DNA of 64,000 bases from Lotus japonicus. Lineage: Eukaryota > Streptophyta > Magnoliopsida > Fabales > Fabaceae. Numbering within the stretch: position 1 is the first letter of the stretch; each line of letters starts with the position of its first letter. The translations under genes and the position numbers were made by a program. The stretch lies in contig NC_080042.1 in NCBI RefSeq assembly GCF_012489685.1, positions 45,126,066-45,190,065 on the forward strand. The letters are read 5' to 3'. The notes beneath the pieces are model-generated. The model did no database searches, was not told the origin of the DNA, and saw only the letters and a program-made list of their open reading frames with translations. Below, piece by piece: positions 37,003 to 46,377 of this stretch.

Positions 37003-39861
37003 CTAAGGTTTATCAGTTCGTCGCAGAAGTTCCATCATCATGTGCTTCATTTCGATCAGCATGGATTCATGAATGTCAAGACGCTGTTCCATGATGTCGA
37101 GTCTGGATGAGCTTGACTGAGCAGAACTGGAAGGAACATTCTGAGCAGCTTGAGGATCTGGAATGGAAGCAGAAGCATCAGGAGTAAACACTACTGGTGC
37201 AAGTGCTTGGCATCTAAGAGCTTCAGCCTCAGCTTCAAGTCGCTCTGCCTCTAGTCTGGCTTGTTCAGCTTGAGCTGCTGCTTGACGTGCAGCTTCTTCT
37301 GCTTGAGCTTTCTTTCTCTTGGCTTCTTCAATAGCTTCAAGAAGCTTGTGTCTCTGTTCTTGTTCATGAAGAGCCACCCTTCGAGCAAACCTTTGCTTTG
37401 CAGCCTCAATGCTCTGACTTCCCTCTGCATGCAGGAGCTGCATCATAATTGGAACTTGAGCCACTAGCCAAGTGCCCAGATTGTTCCACTCATCAGCCAC
37501 ACGTTCAACATTCTCACTGAGGTCAGTCTGACCGTGCACATTGCGTAGCATCATAGAAGCTTCATGATAGAAAGTATTGATGCACTCAGAGAGAGATGTG
37601 GGTCGGAGGTGAGTGTAGGGAATTATGGAGAGGTTGGGTTCAGGAGAGGCTGGGTGATTGCTGCTGTGGGCTTCAGAGGCACCTTGTGGAGAACCAATGT
37701 TAAATGGTTGAGCATTGGGTTCAGGGGTTCCAAGGTGAGGGTCTGAAGTTTCAACCAGAGGATGGGGTGATCTAACCGAGGATTGGTTAGACACTGAATG
37801 TTCGGGTTCAGGTTCTGGTTGAATAGGCTCTTGTTGGTCAGGGACAGGGTGAGCTTGTTGAGCCAAAGGGTCTGCCTCTTGTAAAGGATTGGCCAAGATA
37901 GGTTCATCTGGGTCAACTAGACGTTCAGGTCTAGGGCCAGGATATCTCCTAGGGCTTGGACAAGTGAGATAATACTCTTCTAAGGTAGACACCTTTTCTT
38001 TTCTAACCTCCATGAATTTTCTAATGGATTCAGAGTTATTGGAGGGAGAAGAATCAGCAACATGGGTTGGGAAGGATACAGGTGTATAGGCTGTTGAAGA
38101 GTCTGTATCCGTGGTTCTGGCAGCAGGACATGCTGATGCTCTGGGAACAGAGTGATCAGACGTTCTGGGTTGTGGTTCTGTTTGGTTGGGCTCTGGTTGT
38201 TCATGGATGATGGGTTCAGAAGATAATGGGTCGTACGGGATGGTAATGAGAGAGGTTGGTTCTTCTGACCGAGAGGGTTCGTTCTGAAGCAAATTCCAGA
38301 GAGGTGCTTCAGTAGGGGAAGGTTGAAAGAATGAAGATCTCGGGGAATGTGGTGGAGAGGGGGTTTGTGCAGCTGGTTGGGATTCAGGAATAGAAGTGAG
38401 GGGATTTGAGGAGTGTTTGAGCATGGCAGAAATAGGGAGTGCATCAAATAAATTCAAATCATCATCAGAAGCAAGTGCAGGCTTACTTGAATGTGCTGAT
38501 GATCTAGTCACTCTGACAGGAGGTTCAGTCCTTCTGACCACTTCAGCAGCTAGTTCCACCCGAGTAGGCTTCACCACGATTCTGACCTGCTTCTTCTTCT
38601 TCTTGGGAGGACCATCCTCATTATCACTATCATCACCATCATCAGGCTTTCTCTTCTTCTTTTTGACCAGAGGGACATCGGATTCCTCAGAAGATTCGTC
38701 CAGTATCATCTTCCTCTGAGCTTTCTTCTTGGGAGGAGAAGGAAACTCTGGAGCTGGCGGCAGTCTGCTGACGAAATCATCAAGATCAATTTCGAATCCT
38801 TGAGCCCTTAGGTCATCAACATAGCACCTAATGGCGTCAGGATTGTCTGCCTGAGTCCACAGAGGGTAGTCATTCAGAGGCATCCTTCTGCTTCTGATTT
38901 CAGAGGATGTGTCTTCACGAGCAGGAGCAATCTTCTTCTGGACCAAACCCATCTTCTTCAGAGAATTTGCAGTGAAGACATCACTGACAATGGTGCTCAG
39001 ATCCTCTACACATCCAGCATTGACCAGATCTTGCACCAGGTTGCTTTCAATGAGAAAGTCTGAGAGCAGTCTCCCAAAGGGGATGTACTTGATTGCTGAC
39101 TTGATGGAGGCAGTGGTGCGAGACATCCGGATGCATTCCTTCAAGTAGGAGAACAGGAAGTAGGGAAGGCAGATCTTCTTCTGGTCTTGGATGAAGAACA
39201 ACATCACCTTCTGGTTGAAGTTGATGTCGTCTGGAGAACTGCCCTTTGGTCTCTGGTTTATGCAGTGGAGCAGGATCTTGTGCCAGATTCTGAGCTTGGG
39301 ATGAAGGTCCATCACCTTGTAAGTCGTCTTGCCCGGTTTGTAAGTGGTGTACAGGGCCTGGTTGATTGTATCCTTGGTGCTGGGTTTCAGCTTCGATTCC
39401 GTGAGTTGGAAACGATACCCATAAGCAGTGTCTGCACCCAGCAAGTTCACGAAGGACTTCTCCGTGATGATGATCTTTCTTCCAAGAATGTTCGATACCA
39501 CCTGAGTATCGTCGCAGTCGGCATGCTTCCAGAATTCCTTTACCAGTTTCTCATACACCGGTCCTCGAAGTCTGTTGAAGTAATTTCCCCAACCTTGAGC
39601 TTGGACTTCAGGACGAAGATCATACCCATTTGCAGCCAGGTTGTCGAGGTTGAATCTCCATTCTGCCAGGACTTGGAGTTCCTCAAGAGGATATACGCAG
39701 TGAACGGCACAGCCCCGTTCTGCAATTGGAACAATCTGCTCTTGAGCTTGACCTTGATCTTGTGTCGGATTCTCAGGGCCCCTTTGACCCGTTGCTAGAC
39801 CAACTACCATGTGAGGGAACTGGGGTGCATCTGCAGTAGCTCTTCTGGTTTGTCTCACCAT
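37003..39861 (-). CDS. SIRE env-like third ORF (left copy), 952 aa
   Basis: A complete frame downstream of pol. I chose the ATG at 39861 (MVRQTRRATADAPQFPHM). The frame is open further upstream to 40044, but that extension is not conserved in frame with the right copy. Residues about 45-300 form a conserved globular domain (AEWRFNLDNLAANG, GWGNYFNRLRGPVYEKLV, LHPKLRIWHK) of the putative plant transposon protein type. Around residues 395-435 are basic clusters (KKKKRKP and PKKKKKQVR) between acidic runs, resembling nuclear localisation signals. A long Pro/Ser/Glu-rich linker follows, then a coiled coil at about 815-877 (EEAARQAAAQAEQARLEAER). A C-terminal helix ends LLRRTDKP. I see no signal peptide or membrane segment, so an envelope role is not supported here. 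Confidence 0.8.
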   Translation of the reverse strand: MVRQTRRATADAPQFPHMVVGLATGQRGPENPTQDQGQAQEQIVPIAERGCAVHCVYPLEELQVLAEWRFNLDNLAANGYDLRPEVQAQGWGNYFNRLRGPVYEKLVKEFWKHADCDDTQVVSNILGRKIIITEKSFVNLLGADTAYGYRFQLTESKLKPSTKDTINQALYTTYKPGKTTYKVMDLHPKLRIWHKILLHCINQRPKGSSPDDINFNQKVMLFFIQDQKKICLPYFLFSYLKECIRMSRTTASIKSAIKYIPFGRLLSDFLIESNLVQDLVNAGCVEDLSTIVSDVFTANSLKKMGLVQKKIAPAREDTSSEIRSRRMPLNDYPLWTQADNPDAIRCYVDDLRAQGFEIDLDDFVSRLPPAPEFPSPPKKKAQRKMILDESSEESDVPLVKKKKRKPDDGDDSDNEDGPPKKKKKQVRIVVKPTRVELAAEVVRRTEPPVRVTRSSAHSSKPALASDDDLNLFDALPISAMLKHSSNPLTSIPESQPAAQTPSPPHSPRSSFFQPSPTEAPLWNLLQNEPSRSEEPTSLITIPYDPLSSEPIIHEQPEPNQTEPQPRTSDHSVPRASACPAARTTDTDSSTAYTPVSFPTHVADSSPSNNSESIRKFMEVRKEKVSTLEEYYLTCPSPRRYPGPRPERLVDPDEPILANPLQEADPLAQQAHPVPDQQEPIQPEPEPEHSVSNQSSVRSPHPLVETSDPHLGTPEPNAQPFNIGSPQGASEAHSSNHPASPEPNLSIIPYTHLRPTSLSECINTFYHEASMMLRNVHGQTDLSENVERVADEWNNLGTWLVAQVPIMMQLLHAEGSQSIEAAKQRFARRVALHEQEQRHKLLEAIEEAKRKKAQAEEAARQAAAQAEQARLEAERLEAEAEALRCQALAPVVFTPDASASIPDPQAAQNVPSSSAQSSSSRLDIMEQRLDIHESMLIEMKHMMMELLRRTDKP

Positions 39862-40305
39862 TTTTTGAAGCGGTTGAAGGTTTGAGGTAGAAGATGAAGG
39901 TTGAAAGATGAAGAGAGATCGAGAGAGAAATCGAGAATAAGCGGTTTTGAAAAGCAGAGAGAGCGAGAGTAAAAACCGGAAGTGATAGAGATCGTGTGTG
40001 TATAGTGGGTTTTGACAAATAACCGTTGTTGATTCAAAAAGCACTTTAAGATCAACGGTTGAAAATTAAAGATAGATAGTAACAGTAAATACACAAATCA
40101 CACTCAGGAGAGAAGCACATCTACACGCAATTATAACAGACTGTCACACGGGCACAAGGAACTATGCATCAGAAATTCTGACACACGTGTTGTTGTCTCA
40201 GCTTCAGAGTCAGTACCAGTGGGTACACACACTCTGATTGAGTTACCTTCTGGACTAGACATCTTCTGATCAAGAAGTATCATAGTCAGAGGTTCTGATC
40301 CATCT

Positions 40306-43300
40306 TCACTCTGGACAAAAGTCCATGTTTAGATTTTTCAGAATAAAATTAAATCTATCCTCTGCTAAGGGCTTTGTAAAGATATCTGCCCATTGATGGT
40401 CAGTATCAACAAACTTCAGAAGAAGTACGCCCTTCTGTACATAATCTCTAATAAAGTGATACTTTACCTCAATGTGCTTTGCCCTTGAGTGCAGGATAGG
40501 ATTCTTACTCAATGAGATTGCAGCAGTGTTATCACAATAGATTGAGATATTGCTCTCAAGGATCTGATAATCCTCCAGCTGATGTTTCATCCAGAGCATC
40601 TGAGTGCTGCATATTGCTGCTGAGATATATTCTGCCTCTGCAGTTGATAGTGCAATGGTTGATTGCCTCTTGCTTGCCCATGAGACTAGATTGCTTCCCA
40701 GAAATTGACAATTTCCAGAAGTACTTTTTCTCTCTGTTCTATCTCCAGCATAATCAGCATCACAATAACCTGAAAGCTTATACTCTGATGTTTTCTTATA
40801 CATCAAGCCAAAGTTAGTGGTGCCTTTCAGATACCTTAGGATCCTCTTAACAGCAGTTAAGTGGGTTTCCCTTGGATCTGATTGGAAACGAGCACATAAA
40901 TGAACACTAAATAGTATGTCTGGCCTAGATGCAGTTAAGTATAGAAGTGAACCTATCATGCCACGATAGAGCTTCTGACATACTTTACCACTTTTATCTT
41001 CTTTCTCCAGAATGCATGTAGGATGCATTGGAGTCTTGGCCACTGTAGATTCCAGCATATTGAACTTCTTCAGAAGTTCTTTAGTGTACTTGCTCTGATG
41101 GATATATGTTCCTTCTGGTGTTGATCAACTTGTATTCCCAGAAAGTACTTTAATTCTCCCATCATACTCATCTCAAATTCAGCCTGCATCATCTCAGAAA
41201 ATTCTTTGCATAGAGATTGATTAGCAGAACCAAATATAATATCATCACATAAATTTGCACAATTAAGATATCATCTTTATAAGTCTTGCAAAAAAGAGTT
41301 GTATCTACTTTACCCCTTACAAACTCATTCTCCCAGAAGGAATGAGCTGAGTCTCTCATACCATGCCTCTAGGAGCTTGCTTCAGACCGTAGAGTGATTT
41401 CTTCAATTTGAACACATGGTCTGGTTTCTTCTCATCTTCAAAACCTGGGGGTTGATGAACATAGACTTCCTCTGAGATATAACCATTTAGGAAGGCACTC
41501 TTTACGTCCATCTGATGTAGAACTATGTTGTGATTTACTGAGAAAGAGATCAACAGTCTGATTGCCTCCAGTCTTGCTACTGGAGCAAATGTTTCAGTGT
41601 AGTCTATTCCTTCCTGCTGGCTGTAGCCTTGAGCAACTAGCCTTGCCTTGTTTCTGACTACATCCTCCTTTCTCATTCAGCTTGTTCTGAATACCCATTT
41701 CATTCCAATAACATGGACATTCTTCAGGCTTCTTCACTAAGCTCCAAACATCGTTCTTGGAAAATTGATTCAATTCTTCTTCCATGGCCAGAATCCAATC
41801 CTTGTCCTGAAGAGCTTCATCTATGGACTTGGGTTCAATTAAGGACAACAATCCTTTCAGACTGAGCAAGGTCTCTTCAGAGGGTCTGAAGGCAGATCTG
41901 GTTCTGACTGGTTCGTCTTTGTTGCCCAGAATCAATTCCTTAGGGTGAGCTGCAGTGATTCTGCTCTTCTTCAGAGTTTGTGAGTTAGAGGGACCAGCTT
42001 CTTCCTCTGGTTCAACTTCCTCTGGCTCATCTTCCTCTGGAGCTTTGCCTTTGTCAGAAACATTAATGCTTAAATCTGCAAACTTTTCAACTAGCTTTGA
42101 CTGGTCAGAGTCAAGCTTATCATCAAATCTAACATGAATAGATTCTTCAATAGTCTTAGCATCAGTATTATAAAATCTAAAACCTTTAGATCTATCAGAA
42201 TAACCGAGTAATAGACACTTAGAAGACTTAGCATCAAATTTATGCAATCTATCCTTAGTATTGAGAACATAACAAACACAGCCAAAAGGATGAAAATAAG
42301 AAATGTTGGGTTTTATGTTCTTCCACAATTCATAAGGAGTCTTATTCAGAATTGGTCTCACAGAGATTCTGTTCTGAATGTAACATGCTGTATTTACTGC
42401 CTCTGCCCAAAAGTGCTTAGCCATGCCAGTTTCTTGGAGCATGGTTCTAGCCATCTCCAGAAGAGTTCTGTTCTTCCTCTCAACAACACCGTTTTGTTGA
42501 GGAGTTCTGGGACAAGAGAAATCATGTGCAATTCCATAGGAATCAAACAGACTCTCAAACTTGTCATTCTCAAACTCTCCACCCTGGTCACTTCTGACAC
42601 GCACAATCCTACAAGCCTTCTCGTTTTGCACTTGAGCAATGAAGGTAGAGAACACAGCATGAGACTCATCCTTGCGGGATAGAAACTTTACCCATGTCCA
42701 GCGGCTATAGTCATCAACGATAACCATCCCATATCTCTTGCCACCTATAGACTCAGTTTTCACTGGTCCAAACAGGTCGATATGCAGAAGTTCTAACGGC
42801 CTTGAGGTTGAGACAACATTCTTTGCCTTGAAAGGGACTTTTGTGAATTTGCCTTTCTGACATGCTTCACAAAGAGCGTCTGAAGCGAACTTCAGATTGG
42901 GTAAGCCCCTGACAAGGTTTAGCTTGCTCAGCTGAGAAATCTTTCTCATACTGGCATGCCCTAACCGTCTATGCCATACCCACTGCTCTTCATTAACAGA
43001 CAGAAGGCACTTCACATTCTGAGCCTCCAACTCAGATAATCTGATCTTATAAATGTTGTTCTTCCTCTTGCTGTTAAACAGAACAGAGCCATCGATCTGA
43101 CTTACAGCCCGGCAGGACTTTTGATTGAATATAACATCATAACCCTTGTCAGCTAATTGACTTATAGACAATAAGTTATGTGTTAAGCCGTCTACCAATA
43201 ACACATTATCAATGCATGGACTACTATCTACACAAATAGTACCAGTACCAACAATTTTACCCTTTTCATTTCCTCCAAAGCCAACTTCGCCTCCAGGCTT

Positions 43301-45243
43301 AAGTTTCAGCTCTCAGAACATACGCCTTTCTCCCGTCATGTGACGTGAGCATCCACTGTCCAGATACCATGATTGGTGTTTTCAGTGGAGCTATCAAGGA
43401 TATCTGCAACATAGATAATCTTGTCCTTAGGTACCACTTTTCTGGGTCCTCTCTTGTTAGTTACCCCAGAGGTTCTGATCACCTTGGGTGTCTCAACATG
43501 ATATTTTAAAGGAATATTTGCATGATATTTAGTCACAGAGAAAGATCCCTTTTTAAGAGGGTGTTTAGCAACTTTAGCAGGTACAGGATCAGGCAATATG
43601 GTACCAGAGGGGAACAAAGCATTCATACAAGGATTTAGCTTTAGACACAGAGGGCTCATTTCTAACTGGTTTAGAATAGCCAATGCCATGCATTCCATTT
43701 CTGCTTACGCCATAGATCATTGAAGCCATTAAGCTTCTATCCACGCTTTTAGCTAGGAATCTTTGAAAAGACTTTTCATACTTAGATTCATTTCTACAAT
43801 CAGAGGCATCACAGGCAACAATTTCTTCTAACTTAGCAATTTGGTTCTTAAGCACAGAGTTAGAATTTATCAAGGCATGATTATCATTTTTCAAATCAAG
43901 AAATTATTTCTCATGTTCAGAAGGAGTCTTGGAAACAGCAGATAAGTTCTTTTCAGCTTCTTATGCTTAGACAATAAGGAGTTATACTTATCCATAATAT
44001 CAGACAAGGCATGTTTTAGTTCAGAGGTAGAGAAAGAAGCGAATACCTCATTTTCATCGTCTGAGTTAGGATCTCCTTCTGATTCTGAGTCAGAGTCAAC
44101 AGCTTCCTTTGACTCTGCTTCCTTGCCTTTGATAATAGCCATGAGTCCTTGGACTTCACCATCAGAGTCAACATCCTCTGACTCTGATTCATCAAATGTC
44201 ACCATCAGACTCTTCTTCGTCTTGAAGTGCTTCTTTGGCTTCTTGTCCTTCTTCAATCTTGGACAGTCACTTTTGTAGTGCCCTGATTCTTTGCACTCGA
44301 AGCATGTGACTTCCTTAATTGAGGACTTCTTCTGGCCTGAGGATTCAGACTTTCCTTTTGCCTATCCAGAGCCTTTGTACTTGCTCTGCCTGTGCTTCCA
44401 GATTCGGTTGAGTCTCTTGGAGATCAGAGTCAGCTCATCTTCATCAGAATCTTCTGATGCTTCTTCAGATTCCTCTTCTTCAGCTTGAAGAGCTTTTGAC
44501 TTCTCAACCTTAGCCTTTTCAGATTTGGATTTCAAGGCTATGGACTTTTTCCTCAGATCTTGCATCTCTGAGCGCTTCAGCTCATGGCATTTCAAAATGC
44601 TGATGAGTTCTTCTAAACTCATATTCTCAACGTCTCTCGTGAGCTCTATTGAAGTCACTAAAGGCATCCAACTTTCAGGAAGACACTTGATGACCCTTAT
44701 GACATGATCTTTTGTTGTGTAGCTCTTGTTGAGAGGTCGTATGCCAGCTACAAGCAACTGAAATCTGGAGAACATTTCTTCAATGGACTCATTTGGCTCC
44801 ATGATGAAGGATTCATACTTTTGGATCAAAGACAATGCCTTTGATTCTTTGACTTTCTTGTTTCCTTCATGAGACATCTTCAGAGATTCGAAAATGTCTT
44901 TCGCAAACTCACGATCTGTAATCTTCTGGTACTCTTCATAGGAAATAGCACTTAGAAGAATTGCTCTTGCTTTGTGATGTTGTGAGTACAGCTTCTTTTG
45001 ATCTGCAGTCATCTCTGACCTTGGGATCTTCTTGCCATCTGCATCAACTGGACGCTCGTAGCCATCCACAATAATATCCCAGAGATCTGCATCGAAAACC
45101 CAGAAAGAAACTTTCCAGTCTATCTTTCCAATATTCGAACCTTTGACCGTCGAACATAGGAGGCTTTGCATTGTAACCATCTCTTTGAGTTTCACTGGTG
45201 GTGGCAGCCATTGTTTTTCACACCGGCCCGGATCACTGAACAC
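40306..45243 (-). pseudogene. SIRE gag-pol, left copy, several frameshifts and stops
   Basis: Gag is read from 45243. It has an in-frame TAG at 44362-44364, just before the CCHC knuckle (CFECKESGHYKSDC). Frame breaks follow near 43895, 43620 and before the protease (LDSGCSRHMTG near 43345). Integrase is open from 43204 to about 41680 (IVDDYSRW, RSDQGGEFEN, PQQNGVVERKNRTL). RT begins near 41676 after another shift; the catalytic YVDD codons at about 41241-41251 have lost one base. RNase H is open from 41058 to its stop at 40306 (DFCPE). Active Gag-Pol cannot be made. Confidence 0.85.
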
Positions 45244-45257
45244 TGTTAGGTGTGGTA

Positions 45258-45357
45258 NNNNNNNNNNNNNNNNNNNNNNNNNNNNNNNNNNNNNNNNNNN
45301 NNNNNNNNNNNNNNNNNNNNNNNNNNNNNNNNNNNNNNNNNNNNNNNNNNNNNNNNN
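45258..45357. other. Assembly gap (100 N)
   Basis: Exactly 100 unknown bases separate the gag start of the left SIRE (minus strand) from the RNase H region of the right SIRE (plus strand). The true distance and order are unknown; 5' LTRs, primer sites and the right gag-pol should lie here. Confidence 1.
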
Positions 45358-45934
45358 ATCAGATCCAAGGGAAAACCCACTTAACTGCTGTTAAGAGGAT
45401 CCTAAGGTATCTGAAAGGCACCACTAACCTTGGCTTGATGTATAAGAAAACATCAGAGTATAGCTTTCAGGTTATTGTGATGCTGATTATGCTGGAGATA
45501 GAACAGAGAGAAAAAGTACTTCTGGAAATTGTCAATTTCTGGGAAGCAATCTAGTCTCATGGGCAAGCAAGAGGCAATCAACCATTGCTCTATCAACTGC
45601 AGAGGCAGAATATATCTCAGCAGCAATATGCAGCACTCAGATGCTCTGGATGAAACATCAGCTGGAGGATTATCAGATCCTTGAGAGCAATATCCCAATC
45701 TATTGTGATAACACTGCTGCAATTTCGTTGAGCAAGAATCCTATCTTGCATTCAAGGGCAAAGCACATTGAGGTAAAGTATCACTTCATTAGAGATTATG
45801 TGCAGAAGGGCGTACTTCTTCTGAAGTTTGTTGATACTGACCATCAATGGGCAGATATCTTTACAAAGCCCTTAGCTGAAGATAGATTTAATTTTATTCT
45901 GAAAAATCTAAACATGGACTTTTGTCCAGAGTGA
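45358..45934 (+). pseudogene. SIRE RNase H region, right copy, frameshifted
   Basis: The 3' end of pol, from the RKTHLTAVKRILRYLKGTTN region to the stop after MDFCPE at 45932-45934. A one-base deletion in the codon after the SEY motif (near 45463) shifts the frame, which is restored only by reading a different frame from about 45560. It is nearly identical to the left copy (40306-41058) in nucleotide sequence. Confidence 0.85.
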
Positions 45935-46377
45935 AGATAAATCAGAACCTCTGACTATGATACTTCTTGATCAGAAGATGTCTAGTCCAGAAGGTAACTC
46001 AATCAGAGTGTGTGTGCCCACTGGTACTGACTCTGAAGCTGAGACAACAACACGTGCGTCAGAATTTCTGATGCATAGTTCCTTGTGCCCGTGTGACAGT
46101 CTGTTGTGATTGCGTGTAGATATGCTTATCTCCTGTGTGTGATTGTGTATTTTACTGTTACTGTCTATCTTTAATTTTCAACCGTTGATCTTAAAGTGCT
46201 TTTTGAATCAACAACGGTTATTTGATAAAACCCACTATACACACACGTTCTCTCTCACTTCCGGTTTTCACTCTCGCACTCCCTGCTTTTCAAAACCGCC
46301 TCCTTCGTGATTTCTCTCTCGATCTCTCTTCATCCTTCAAACTTCATCTTCTACCTCAAACCTTCAACCTCTTCAAA

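Larger units (their letters stand above)
34390..45257 (-). mobile_element. SIRE-type Ty1/copia element, left copy (5' end in the assembly gap)
   Basis: Order on the minus strand: gag (45243 leftwards), protease, integrase, reverse transcriptase, RNase H (ends 40306), a roughly 950-codon sense ORF (39861-37003), an antisense ORF (36407-36799, + strand), an internal polypurine tract (36085-36100), the 3' polypurine tract and the LTR. The long ORF after pol is characteristic of the SIRE/Maximus lineage. The 5' LTR and primer site lie in or beyond the N-gap. Confidence 0.88.

Noticed and set aside
39862..40044. Longer start for the left SIRE env-like ORF
   Set aside because: The corresponding upstream sequence in the right copy is open in a different frame relative to MVRQ, so the extension is not conserved as protein.
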